Source: JBBROS01 sp965213845 (GTDB lineage: Bacteria > Pseudomonadota > Alphaproteobacteria > Acetobacterales > Acetobacteraceae). From it: a DNA stretch of 64,000 bases. A program made the translations under genes and the position numbers. The stretch covers positions 124,001-188,000 of the forward strand of contig CBDCAI010000008.1 in assembly GCA_965213845.1 (NCBI GenBank), given 5' to 3'. The notes beneath the pieces are model-generated. The model saw only the letters and a list, made by a program, of their open reading frames with translations, ran no database searches and was not told the origin of the DNA. Of the stretch, positions 8,800-19,325 are shown in pieces (the stretch's first letter is position 1; each line of letters starts with the position of its first letter).

Positions 8800-11136
8800 A
8801 TGAACGTCGCCTTCACCCCGACCATCGAGAAGTTCGCCATCGGCCAGCCGGTCTCCCGCAAGGAGGACCCGATGCTGCTGCGTGGGGAGGGGCGTTACAG
8901 CGACGACCTGCACCTGGCGGGGGAGCTGCATGCGGTGGTGGTGCGCAGCCGGCACGCGCATGGGATGCTGCGCGGGGTGGACCGCGATGCGGCGCAGGGG
9001 ATGCCGGGGGTGCGGATGATCCTGACAGCCGCGGACCTGGAGGCACATGGCATCCAGCCGATGCCGGCGGCGGGCGGGAAGAACGCCGATGGGTCCCCTG
9101 CCCCGCGGCCCCGGCAGATGGCGCTGGCCGGCGAGAAGGTGCGCTATGTGGGCGACCCCGTTGCGGTGGTGGTGGCCGAGACGGCGCAGCATGCGCGGGA
9201 CGCGGCCGAGGCGGTGCTTCTGGACATCGATGCGCTGCCGGCGGTGACGACGGGGCGCGCGGCGGCGGCGGCGGGTGCGCCGCAGCTGCATGCGGATGCG
9301 CCAGGGAACGTGGCGCTGGTGTTCCATCATGGCGACACCGCGGCGGTGGATGCGGCGTTCGCCCGTGCGGCGCATGTGACGCGGCTGCAGCTGCGCAACA
9401 GCCGGGTGGTGGTTGCCGCGATGGAGCCGCGCTCGGCGCTGGCGACCTACGACGCGGCGGACGGGCGCTACACGCTGCGGGTGGGGACGCAGGGCGTGTG
9501 GGGGATGCGGGCCGGGCTGCACGGGATCATGGGGGTGCCGGTGGAGAAGCTTCGCATCCTGACGGGGAACGTGGGCGGGTCGTTCGGGATGAAGGCTGCG
9601 CCGTATCCGGAGTATCCGTGCCTGCTGCTGGCCGCCAAGCTGCTGGGGTGTCCGGTGAAGTGGACCGACGAGCGGTCGGACAGCTTCCTGAGCGACGCGC
9701 ATGGGCGGGACCATGAGTGCGCGGCGGCGCTGGCGCTCGATGCGTCGGGCAAGTTCCTGGCGCTGCGGTTCGACGTGTATGGGAACCTCGGCGCGCATCT
9801 GAGCAACGCGACGGTGATCCCGTCGACGGCGAACACGACGAAGAACGCGATCGGGGTGTATGCGACGCCGCTGATCGAGGTGACGACGCATTGCATGTTC
9901 ACCAACACGACGCCGGTGGGCCCGTATCGCGGTGCCGGGCGGCCCGAGGGCAACTACTACATGGAGCGGCTGATCGAGACGGCGGCGGCCGAGATGGGGA
10001 TCGATCGGCTGGACCTGCGGCGGCGCAACCACATCCAGCCGGAGCAGATCCCCTACAAGACCCCGGCGGGGACGGAGTACGACAGCGGAGACTTTCCGGC
10101 GGTGCTGGAGAAGGCGCTGGCGCAGGCGGATTGGGACGGCTTTCCGGAGAGGGCGCGGGCGAGCCGGGCGGCGGGCAAGCTGCGGGGCCGGGGCGTTGGG
10201 CAGTATCTGGAGGTGACGGCGCCGCCGAGCCACGAGATGGGCGGCATCCGGTTCGAGGAGGACGGGACGGTGACGATCGTCACGGGAACGCTGGATTACG
10301 GGCAGGGCCATGCCTCGCCCTTCGCGCAGGTGCTGTGCGACCGGCTGGGCGTGCCGTTCGAGAGCGTGCGGCTGCTGCAGGGGGACAGCGACCAGCTGAT
10401 CGCGGGCGGCGGGACCGGCGGGTCGAAGTCGATGATGGCGAGCGGGGCGGCGATCGTGGAGGCTTCGGCGATCTGCATCGACCAGGGGCGGGCGCTGGCG
10501 GCCGAGGAGCTGGAGGCCGCGGTGGTGGACATCGAGTTCGAGGCGAAGGCCGCGGGACGCGGGCGGTTCCTGGTGGCCGGGACGGACCGGTCGATCGACA
10601 TCATGACGCTGGCGGCCCGGCACCCGGGCGCGCTGGACGTCAAGCACATCCACGAGCATGCGCCGAGCGCCTACCCGAACGGCTGCCACATCGCGGAGGT
10701 GGAGATCGATCCGGAGACGGGGATCGCCGAGGTGGTGAAGTACAACATGGTCAACGACTTCGGGGTCATGATCAACCCGATGCTGGTGGAAGGCCAGGCG
10801 CATGGCGGGATTGTGCAGGGGATCGGCCAGGCGTTGCTGGAGGCGATGGCCTATGACGAGGACGGGCAGCTGCAGACCGGGTCGTTCATGGACTATGCGA
10901 TGCCGCATGCGGTGCACGCGCCCAACATGTCGATGGGCAGCCATCCCGTGCCGGCCAAGACCAACGTGCTGGGGGTGAAGGGGTGTGGCGAGGCCGGGTG
11001 CGCGGGGGCGTTGCCGAGCGTGATGAACGCGCTGGTGGACGCGCTGCGGCCACTCGGGATCACGCATATCGACATGTCGGCGACGCCGCAGCGGATCTGG
11101 TCGGCGATCCAGGCGGCGGGTGCGCGCGCTGCCTGA
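8800..11136 (+). CDS. Molybdopterin-binding large subunit of a xanthine dehydrogenase/CO-dehydrogenase-like enzyme (orphan)
   Basis: Protein of 778 residues from the CoxL/XdhB-type molybdenum hydroxylase family. The second ATG was preferred because GAGGA sits nine bases upstream; an ATG at 8791 abuts it too closely. The domain order is normal: the a/b-hammerhead opens with the RKEDPMLLRGEGRY signature; GGSFGMK lies near residue 259; PYRGAGRPEG near 375 is the active-site loop of the non-CO-oxidising (form II-like) group; KGCGEAG near 726 carries the catalytic-base glutamate. No FAD or 2Fe-2S subunit gene lies nearby, so partners must be elsewhere or the enzyme uses other carriers. The substrate is unknown. 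Confidence 0.9.
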   Translation: MNVAFTPTIEKFAIGQPVSRKEDPMLLRGEGRYSDDLHLAGELHAVVVRSRHAHGMLRGVDRDAAQGMPGVRMILTAADLEAHGIQPMPAAGGKNADGSPAPRPRQMALAGEKVRYVGDPVAVVVAETAQHARDAAEAVLLDIDALPAVTTGRAAAAAGAPQLHADAPGNVALVFHHGDTAAVDAAFARAAHVTRLQLRNSRVVVAAMEPRSALATYDAADGRYTLRVGTQGVWGMRAGLHGIMGVPVEKLRILTGNVGGSFGMKAAPYPEYPCLLLAAKLLGCPVKWTDERSDSFLSDAHGRDHECAAALALDASGKFLALRFDVYGNLGAHLSNATVIPSTANTTKNAIGVYATPLIEVTTHCMFTNTTPVGPYRGAGRPEGNYYMERLIETAAAEMGIDRLDLRRRNHIQPEQIPYKTPAGTEYDSGDFPAVLEKALAQADWDGFPERARASRAAGKLRGRGVGQYLEVTAPPSHEMGGIRFEEDGTVTIVTGTLDYGQGHASPFAQVLCDRLGVPFESVRLLQGDSDQLIAGGGTGGSKSMMASGAAIVEASAICIDQGRALAAEELEAAVVDIEFEAKAAGRGRFLVAGTDRSIDIMTLAARHPGALDVKHIHEHAPSAYPNGCHIAEVEIDPETGIAEVVKYNMVNDFGVMINPMLVEGQAHGGIVQGIGQALLEAMAYDEDGQLQTGSFMDYAMPHAVHAPNMSMGSHPVPAKTNVLGVKGCGEAGCAGALPSVMNALVDALRPLGITHIDMSATPQRIWSAIQAAGARAA

Positions 11137-11140
11137 GGCG

Positions 11141-11608
11141 ATGGCGGTGGGGCCGACGTTCCGCGACGCCGATCTTACGGATCTGCCGGCGATCGTGGCG
11201 CTGCTGGCCGACGACGTGCTGGGCGGCGGGCGGGAGGCGTCGGGCGAGGCGATCCAGGCGGAGGCGGCCTATGCGGCGGGGTTCCTGGCCATGCAGGCGC
11301 AGGGCGGGCGGATCGTGCTGGCCGTGCTGGGGGGTGAGGTGGTCGGCTGCCTGCAGCTGAACATCCTGCACGGAGTGTCGCAGCGCGGGATGACCCGGGC
11401 GCAGGTGGAGGGCGTGCGGGTGGCTGGGGCGCTGCGGGGCCGTGGGCTGGGGGCGGCGCTGATGCAGGAGGCGATCCGGCGGGCTCGGGCGGCGGGGGCG
11501 CGGAGCATGCAGCTGACGACGAACCAGGCTCGGACGGACGCGCAGCGGTTCTATCGCGGGCTGGGGTTCGAGCAGACGCATGCGGGGTTGAAGCTGACTT
11601 TGAAGTAG
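11141..11608 (+). CDS. GNAT family N-acetyltransferase
   Basis: Small acetyltransferase of 155 residues. The acetyl-CoA binding motif A appears as RVAGALRGRGLGAALMQEAI, and the C-terminal motif B as DAQRFYRGLGFEQTHAGLKL. The ATG lies four bases after the upstream stop; a GTG at 11120 inside the previous gene is possible but adds residues outside the fold. It is the last gene of this block. The acceptor cannot be predicted. Confidence 0.88.
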   Translation: MAVGPTFRDADLTDLPAIVALLADDVLGGGREASGEAIQAEAAYAAGFLAMQAQGGRIVLAVLGGEVVGCLQLNILHGVSQRGMTRAQVEGVRVAGALRGRGLGAALMQEAIRRARAAGARSMQLTTNQARTDAQRFYRGLGFEQTHAGLKLTLK

Positions 11609-11704
11609 GGCTGGGTGGTCTTGCGCTTCGTCTCGGCAACGGTGGGGCAGCGCTTTGGCACGGGCTGTGCTTCTGTGGGCGGGTGATCGGGTGATCGGAC
11701 GCTT

Positions 11705-12679
11705 TTGGCCCTTCTTCGTTTCCTTGTGTTGCGGGTGTTGAAGATGGTGGCGATCGTGTTGGCGATCGTCGTGATCGACTTCATGCTGATCCATGCGGCA
11801 CCGGGGGACCCGGCGACGGTGATCGCCGGGCAGTCGGGGGCGGCGGACCCGCGGTTCATCGAGCAGCTGCGGCATCAGTTCGGGCTGGACCGGCCGTTGT
11901 ACGAGCAGTTGGCGATTTACCTGAACGGGATCCTGCATGGGGATCTGGGCACGTCGCACCGGCAGCAGCGGACGGTGGCGAGCCTGATCCTGGAGCGGTT
12001 GCCGGCGACGCTGCTGCTGACGGCGACGGCGTTCGCGTTCGCGTTGACATCGGGGATCGCGCTGGGGGCGGCGGCGGCGCGGCAGGCGGGGCACTGGGCG
12101 GACAGCGTGATCACGGTGCTGGCCCTGGGGTTCTACGCTACGCCGATCTTCTGGGTGGGGCTGATGCTGGTGCTGGTGTTCAGCGTTTGGCTGGACTGGC
12201 TGCCGAGCTTCGGGATGGGGACGGTGGGGGTGGAGCTGCACGGGCTGGCGATGGTGGCGGACGTGCTGCCGTATCTGGTGCTGCCGTCCCTGACGCTCGG
12301 GCTGTTCTACATGGCGGTGTATGCGCGGCTGACACGGGCGAGCATGCTGGAGGTGTCGGACCAGGATTTCGTGAAGACGGCGCGGGCGAAGGGGGTGCCG
12401 GAGGGGCGCATCCTGCGGCGGCACGTGCTGCGGAACGCGCTGCTTCCGGTGATCACCTTCGCGGGCATCCAGGCGGGGCAGCTGATCGGCGGGTCGATCC
12501 TGGTGGAGACGGTGTTCGCCTGGCCCGGCATCGGGCGGCTGGCATTCGAGGCGCTGCTGGCGCGCGACTACCAGGTGCTGCTGGGCGTGTTCCTGTGCAC
12601 GTCCGTGCTGGTGGTGGTGTTCAACCTGGTGACCGACCTGGTGTATCTGGTGGCCGACCCGCGGATGGAGCTGGCGTGA
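11705..12679 (+). CDS. Peptide-type ABC transporter permease (DppB-like), second importer
   Basis: Inner-membrane permease of 324 residues. ALLRFLVLRVLKMVAIVLAI followed by HAAPGDPATV is the DppB amino end. The TTG at 11705 is chosen because the first ATG (11744) would delete the conserved LRFL segment. The EAA loop reads FVKTARAKGVPEGRILRRHV, and the end is VYLVADPRMELA. It overlaps the next permease by one base. No substrate-binding protein accompanies this importer inside the window, so it may borrow one from another locus. The 96 bp upstream contain no visible gene. Confidence 0.9.
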   Translation: MALLRFLVLRVLKMVAIVLAIVVIDFMLIHAAPGDPATVIAGQSGAADPRFIEQLRHQFGLDRPLYEQLAIYLNGILHGDLGTSHRQQRTVASLILERLPATLLLTATAFAFALTSGIALGAAAARQAGHWADSVITVLALGFYATPIFWVGLMLVLVFSVWLDWLPSFGMGTVGVELHGLAMVADVLPYLVLPSLTLGLFYMAVYARLTRASMLEVSDQDFVKTARAKGVPEGRILRRHVLRNALLPVITFAGIQAGQLIGGSILVETVFAWPGIGRLAFEALLARDYQVLLGVFLCTSVLVVVFNLVTDLVYLVADPRMELA

Positions 12680-13496
12680 TGCGGACGTTCCTGCGCAACC
12701 GCGGTGCGGCGGTCGGGCTTGTGCTGCTGGCGCTGGTGGGGGTGCTGGCGGCGGTGGCGCCGATGGCATTCCCGTTCTCGCCTTGGGACATGCAAGGGGC
12801 GCCGTTCAGCCCGCCGGGGGAGGACGGGTTCCTGCTGGGCTCGGACAGCCTGGGGCGGGACGTGGCGGCCGGGATCGCGCATGGGGCGCATGTCTCGTTG
12901 CTGGTAGGCGCCGTGTCGACGGTGGTGGCGCTGCTGTTCGGCGTGACGCTGGGGGCGCTGGCGGGGTATGCCGGGGGGTGGGTGGACGACGCGGTGATGC
13001 GGTTCACCGAGCTGTTCCAGACGGTGCCGGGGTTCGTGCTGGCGGTGGTTATCGTGGCGATCTTCACGCCGAGCCTGTTCAGCATCGTGTTCGCCATCGC
13101 GGTGGTGTCGTGGCCGCCGGTGGCGCGGGTGGTGCGGGCGGAGTTCATGTCCTTGCGGGCGCGGGAATTCGTGCAGGCGGCCGAGGTGCTGGGGCGGTCG
13201 CGGCTGTCGATCGTGGCGCAGGATATCCTGCCGAACGCGCTGGGGCCGATCGTGGTGTTGGCGAGCCTGATGGTGGCGAGTGCCATCCTGCTGGAGTCGG
13301 CGCTGTCGTTCCTGGGGTTGGGCGACCCGAACCTGATGAGCTGGGGGTTCATGATCGGCCAGGGACGGAGCGTGATCCGGCTGGCGTGGTGGATGAGCGT
13401 GTTCCCGGGGGTGGCCCTGTTCCTGACGGTGCTCGCGCTCAACCTGGTGGGCGAAGGGCTGACGGACGCCCTCAATCCCCGGATCGCGAGGCGCCG

Positions 13497-13500
<4 letters not shown>
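12679..13500 (+). CDS. Peptide-type ABC transporter permease (DppC-like), second importer
   Basis: Partner permease of 273 residues, beginning MRTFLRNRGAAVGLVLLALV with the periplasmic motif LGSDSLGRDVAAGIAHGAHV. The coupling loop is FVQAAEVLGRSRLSIVAQDI, followed by LPNALGPIVV and the SFLGLGDPN segment typical of the family. Its ATG overlaps the upstream stop (TGATG), and its own stop overlaps the ATPase gene (ATGA), so the transporter genes are translationally coupled. Confidence 0.92.
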
Positions 13501-15118
<1,618 letters not shown>

Positions 15119-15122
<4 letters not shown>

Positions 15123-16624
15123 GGATCGCGGTGGGGGGGTTCCTGCACGAGAGCCATTCGTTCGCGCCGCGGGCGACGACGTTCGCGGATTTCCAGCGGC
15201 CGGGGGGATTCCCGGGGTTCGTGCAGGGGCCGGCGCTGCTTGCGACGCTGCGGGACAACGCCAACGCGATCGGGGGGGCGATGGCGGTGGCGGAGGCGGA
15301 GGGGGCGGCGCTGGTGCCGCTGGCCTGGTGCATCGCCAACCCGGCCGGGCCGGTGCAGGACGCGGCGTTCGAGCGGATCGCGGCGTCGATCTGTGCGGCG
15401 CTGTCGGACGCGCTGGTGGAGGCGCCGCTGGATGGAATCTATCTCGACCTGCACGGGGCGGCGTTGGCGGACTCGTTCCCGGATGCGGAGGGGGAGCTGC
15501 TGCGGCGGGTGCGGGCGATCGCGGGGGAGGTGCCGGTGACGGCGAGCCTCGACCCGCATTGCAACCTGACGGCGGCGATGACCGAGTTGACGGAGACGCT
15601 GTCGCCGTACCTGACCTATCCGCATGTGGACATGAAGCAGGCCGGGGCGCGGGCGATGGGGCAGCTGGTGGCGCGAATCCGGCGCGGGCGGGGGTTGGCG
15701 AAGGCGTATCGGCAGATCGACTTCTGGACGCCGCTGACCAGCCAATGCACGCTGATGCCGCCGATGCAGCCGGTGATGGCGGCGCGGGAGGCGATCCTGA
15801 CGCGGACGGGGGCGGCGGAGATCGCGTGGTGCTTCGGCTTCCCGTATGCGGACTTCGAGGGGTGCGGGGCGGCGTTGTGCGCCTATGCCGAGACGCAAGC
15901 GCAGGCGGACGCGGCGGCGGACGCGCTGGTGGCGGAGGTGAATGCGCGGGAGCCGAGCTTTGCGCTGCCGATCGCGGAGGCGGCGGCGGCTGTCGCAGAG
16001 GCGATGCGACTCGCGATGGGGGAGGTTGGGGGTCCGGTGGTGATCGCCGACACGCAGGACAACCCGGGCGGCGGGGGGCATGGGGACACGACGGGGCTGC
16101 TGTCCGAGCTGGTGCGGCAGGGTGCGGCGGGGGCAGTGGTGTGCCTGATCAACGACGCGGAGTCGGCGGCGGCGTGCCATGCGGCCGGGGTGGGTGCCGC
16201 GCTACCGCTGCAGCTGGGGGGCAAGTCGGACGGGGTGCCGTTCGCGGCGGCGGCCACGGTGCTGCGGCTGACCGACGGGCGGTTCACCCTCACGGGCCCG
16301 ATGTCGCGCGGGAACCCGGCAGTACTGGGGCCGACGGCGCTGATCGAGGTGGCGCCGGGCGTGCGGGTGGTGGTGGTGAGCCGGAAGATGCAGGCCTACG
16401 ACCAGGCGATCCTGCGGCATGTGGGGCTGGAGCCGTCGGAGATCGGCATCCTGGCATTGAAGAGCAGCGTGCATTTCCGGGCCGATTTCGGGCCGATCGC
16501 ACGGGCGATCATCGTGGCGGCGGCGCCGGGCCCGGTGGTGGCGGACCCGGCGACGCTCACCTTCCGGCATCTGCGGCCCGGCTTGCGGCTGCGGCCGGGG
16601 GCGAACCACGGGGCGGAGCGGTAG
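15119..16624 (+). CDS. M81 family metallopeptidase (MlrC-like), copy 1
   Basis: Cytoplasmic zinc peptidase-like protein of 501 residues. It opens with RIAVGGFLHESHSFAPRATT, where the HES motif is the hallmark of the MlrC family, and has YLDLHGAAL, SLDPHCNLT and, in the C-terminal domain, DNPGGGGHGDTTGLL. The TTG start forms a TTGA overlap with the ATPase stop; no ATG fits. MlrC was described as a peptidase opening linearised microcystin, but most relatives have unknown substrates. Coupling to a peptide ABC importer suggests it acts on the imported compound. A second, divergent copy lies at 20.4 kb. Confidence 0.88.
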
Positions 16625-16625
16625 C

Positions 16626-16830
16626 AGGCTGCCTCTGGGCACGGCAAACGGCACGGTGGTGTCGTCCGGAACCGACCTTACATCGCGTCCGGGGGGGGGG
16701 CAGGCGACGGGCACGCGGCTTCTGGTCGGCGGGCGGATCAGCCTGTTCCAGACGCTGTCCGGCGGCACGGCGGTGGCCAGCGTGGGGGCCGGGACCCGAA
16801 AGCGATCTCGGGGCCGATCAGACCTCAGCG
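16626..16830 (+). pseudogene. Possible remnant of an AIDA-type adhesin/autotransporter repeat
   Basis: In one frame the intergenic DNA reads GTANGTVVSSGTDLTS, then ATGTRLLVGG, then TLSGGTAVASVGAGTR. This rhythm of GGT/SSGGT-like units resembles the stacked repeats of AIDA-I type passenger domains. There is no start, no signal peptide and no beta-barrel, and a run of ten G bases (16691-16700) interrupts the pattern. It is best viewed as a decayed scrap; chance similarity of a short Gly/Thr/Ser-rich reading is the main alternative. The rest of 16625-17023 holds a REP-like palindrome and nothing else recognisable. Confidence 0.35.
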
Positions 16831-16981
16831 GAGCCCCTGCCCTTCCTTGGCTGGTGGAACACTGCGTCAGGCACAAAGGCTGCAGTCACCGGAAAGCTTC
16901 TGCCGGTAATCGGCACGAAATCGCTCGTTTTTCGTGTCCTTTGGCGGTTGGTCAGAGTTGCGATGGTGTGGCGGCGTGGAG

Positions 16982-17005
16982 CCCCGGGACAAGCCCTGGG
17001 ATGGC
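16982..17005. repeat. REP-like palindrome
   Basis: The sequence CCCCGGGACAAGCCCTGGGA forms a short hairpin (CCCGGG against CCCTGGG around ACAAG) between convergent genes. Its translation products (RDKPWDG, PGTSPGMA) are the readings usually seen for extragenic palindromes in alphaproteobacterial genomes, so it is probably a dispersed REP-type element. It could also stop transcription from either side. Confidence 0.5.
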
Positions 17006-17023
17006 ACCTTCCGAGGGGTTTCC

Positions 17024-18091
17024 TCAGCAGCCTGTCAGGGCCGGCGCGGGCCGTGGGAGTGCCGCGGCGAGGTTGAGGGCGCGGTCGGCCTCCAATGCGG
17101 CGATGCGGTTCTGGGCGGCCAGGAGCTCGATGATGCGGAAGGGGTCGAGCTGGCCGGCAAGGTCGTGGAGGTCGCGGGGCTCGATTCCGGGGGTGCCGGC
17201 CTGGAGCATGCGCTCGACGGTCTCGAGGGCGAACCAGTGGCAGCCGGGGTCGGCCTGTCCGGCGGCGGCGAGGGCGAGGCGGAACAGAGGGGGGCGGTCT
17301 TCTGTCCCGGCGGGAAAGTCGGCGGTGAAGGCGGCGACCAGGTCGGCGTCGCCGAGCGTCCAGAACAGGCGGCGGATGCGGGCATGTTCCCAGGCGGTGC
17401 GGCGCATGACGGCGCTGGTCATGCCGCTGGTGTTGCCGCTGGTGTTGCCGGGGCCCCAGACGCGGTACTGCAGGAGCGGCTCCTCGATCATGCGGAGCTC
17501 CGCCCGGAGCGCGATGCGGAGGTAAAGGTCGAAGTCGTAGAGCTGGCGGAGCGAGGTGTCGAAGTGGCCGACGGAGTCGAGCAGGTCGCGCCGCATCATG
17601 AAGGACGGGTTCAGCGCGTTGCCGCGAAAGAAGAAGAGGCGCAGCCAGGCGGCGCGGTCCGGCTGGACCACGCCGAAGATCCAGCCGTAGGGGTGGGAGG
17701 CCGGGTCGGGGCAGTCCCCTGCCCCATCGATGAACGACGCCTGGGTGAAGACGGCGCCGGCGGCCGGGTCGGCGTCGAGGGCCGCGACCTGGCGCGCGAG
17801 CTTCTCGGGCAGGTAGACGTCGTCGGAGTTGAGCAGGGCGACGTATTCGCCGGTGGCGCGGGAGAGGCAGTCGTTGAGCGCCGAGCAAGCGCCGCGATTG
17901 GTCGGGAAACGGTGCAGGCGGATGCGGGGATCGTCGAAGCCGGCGACGACGTCGGCGGTGCCGTCGGACGAGCCGTCGTCGGTGACGACGAGCTCGAAGT
18001 CATCCAGAGTCTGCGCGAGCACGCTGCGCACGGCTTCGGCCGCGAACTGGGCGTGGTTGTAGGATGCGAGGATGACGCTGACGCGGGGCAT
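17024..18091 (-). CDS. Family 2 glycosyltransferase
   Basis: Protein of 355 residues with a GT-A domain in its first 220 residues. MPRVSVILASYNHAQFAAEA is the nucleotide-sugar strand, TDDGSSDGTADVV and LLNSDDVYLPEKL carry the acidic and DxD-like donor-binding residues, and QLYDFDLYLRIAL lies near the acceptor site. There is no membrane anchor, so it probably acts on a soluble or membrane-surface acceptor. It follows a WecE-like sugar aminotransferase in the same direction with an eight-base gap, so the pair may add and modify an amino sugar. A three-unit 12-bp repeat encodes part of GNTSGNTSGMTS in the middle. Confidence 0.87.
   Translation of the reverse strand: MPRVSVILASYNHAQFAAEAVRSVLAQTLDDFELVVTDDGSSDGTADVVAGFDDPRIRLHRFPTNRGACSALNDCLSRATGEYVALLNSDDVYLPEKLARQVAALDADPAAGAVFTQASFIDGAGDCPDPASHPYGWIFGVVQPDRAAWLRLFFFRGNALNPSFMMRRDLLDSVGHFDTSLRQLYDFDLYLRIALRAELRMIEEPLLQYRVWGPGNTSGNTSGMTSAVMRRTAWEHARIRRLFWTLGDADLVAAFTADFPAGTEDRPPLFRLALAAAGQADPGCHWFALETVERMLQAGTPGIEPRDLHDLAGQLDPFRIIELLAAQNRIAALEADRALNLAAALPRPAPALTGC
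17414..17449. repeat. Three 12-bp in-frame repeats inside the GT2 gene
   Basis: GCTGGTGTTGCC occurs twice and a variant GCTGGTCATGCC once, head to tail. On the coding strand they give repeated Gly-Asn/Met-Thr-Ser units. The repeat preserves frame, so copy-number change would lengthen or shorten a loop without destroying the protein. Confidence 0.8.
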
Positions 18092-18099
18092 CGGTGTTC

Positions 18100-19233
18100 T
18101 CAGTCCAGGGCTGCGAGGAGTGTGGCGACGACGCGCGCCTGCTCGGCTTCGCTGATGGTGGGATCGAGTGGGAGACGCACAAGGCCGGCGGCGGCGGCGG
18201 CGGTGACGGGCAGCGGGCCGGTGCTGTGACCATAACGCCGGCCGGCCGCGGACAGATGCAGGGGCGCGTAATGCGGGCGGGCATCGATGCCGCCGTCGCG
18301 GAAGGCTGCGAGCACGCGGTCGCGGGCGGCGCGGCTGGGCAGCTGCACGGAGAAGATGTGGCCGTTATGGGCGGCCTCGGGCGGGGGTTGCAGGAGCAGG
18401 AGGCGGCCCTGGGTGGCGGGGCCTTCGAGCAGGCCGGCGTAGCGGGCCCAGGCCTGACGCCGGCGGGCGGTGATGGTGGGTTCGGCCTCCAGCTGGACGG
18501 CGAGCCAGGCTGCGGTGGGTTCGCTCGGCAGGAAGGAGGAGCCGACGGTCTGCCATTCGTAGGCCGAGACCTCGCCGCGGAGGAACCGGGCGCGGTCGGT
18601 GCCCTTCTCCCACATGCGTTCGGCGGCCTCGTGCAGGGCCGGGCGGTTGACGAGCAGCGCGCCGCCTTCGCCGACGCTGACGTTCTTGGTGGCGTGGAAG
18701 CTGAGTGCGCCGAGGGCGCCGACGCTGCCGAGCGGCCGGCCCTGCCAGGTCGCGCCGTAGCCGTGGGCCGCGTCCTCGATCAGCGGGGTGTCGTGTGCGG
18801 CGCACAGGGCCAGGAGAGCATCGAGGTCGCAGGCGATGCCGGCGTAATGGACGCAGAGGACGGCGCGGGTGCGGGGCGTGAGGGCGCGTTCGGCCTGCAG
18901 GGGGTCGATACCGAGGCGGTCCTGCTGGACGTCGACGAAGACGGGCACTGCGCCGCGCAGGACGACGGCGTTGGCGGTGGAGGCGAAGGTCCAGCTGGGC
19001 ATGACGACCTCGTCGCCGGGCTGGAGGTCGAGCAGGAGGGCGGCCATCTCGAGCGCGGCGGTGCATGAGGTCGTGAGGAAGGGACGGGTGGGCGGGGTGC
19101 CGGCGAGTTTTTCATGGCAGCGTGCTGTCGCGGCCCCGCCGCCTGCGGTGGAAGGGGCTTGCAAGGCTGCGGCGACGGCGGCGGTCGCGGTGTCGGCCAG
19201 GTAGGGTCGGCAGAACGGGATCGGTTGCTGCAT
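18100..19233 (-). CDS. DegT/DnrJ/EryC1-type PLP aminotransferase, WecE (RffA)-like
   Basis: Enzyme of 377 residues expected to transaminate a dTDP-4-keto-6-deoxy sugar (WecE makes dTDP-4-amino-4,6-dideoxygalactose). The amino end IPFCRPYL, the LTTSCTAALEMAALLL stretch, PSWTFASTANAVVLRGA and IEDAAHGYGATWQGRPLG are family landmarks. The PLP lysine is K183 in SFHATKN, followed by SVGEGGALL. The other genes of an enterobacterial-common-antigen pathway are not nearby; only the GT2 gene follows. Family is firm; the exact sugar is inferred. Confidence 0.86.
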   Translation of the reverse strand: MQQPIPFCRPYLADTATAAVAAALQAPSTAGGGAATARCHEKLAGTPPTRPFLTTSCTAALEMAALLLDLQPGDEVVMPSWTFASTANAVVLRGAVPVFVDVQQDRLGIDPLQAERALTPRTRAVLCVHYAGIACDLDALLALCAAHDTPLIEDAAHGYGATWQGRPLGSVGALGALSFHATKNVSVGEGGALLVNRPALHEAAERMWEKGTDRARFLRGEVSAYEWQTVGSSFLPSEPTAAWLAVQLEAEPTITARRRQAWARYAGLLEGPATQGRLLLLQPPPEAAHNGHIFSVQLPSRAARDRVLAAFRDGGIDARPHYAPLHLSAAGRRYGHSTGPLPVTAAAAAGLVRLPLDPTISEAEQARVVATLLAALD

Positions 19234-19325
19234 CGGTGTCGACGGTTCCGCCCATGTTTCTTGTTGGGGAACGGTACAGGATTACGCACCATTGTGCGAA
19301 TGCGGGCTTAACCGAGCGAACGGGG

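Noticed and set aside
16656..17525. 289-codon plus-strand frame after the first M81 gene
   Set aside because: Its second half is antisense to the GT2 gene; only the first part shows adhesin-like repeats, listed as a remnant.
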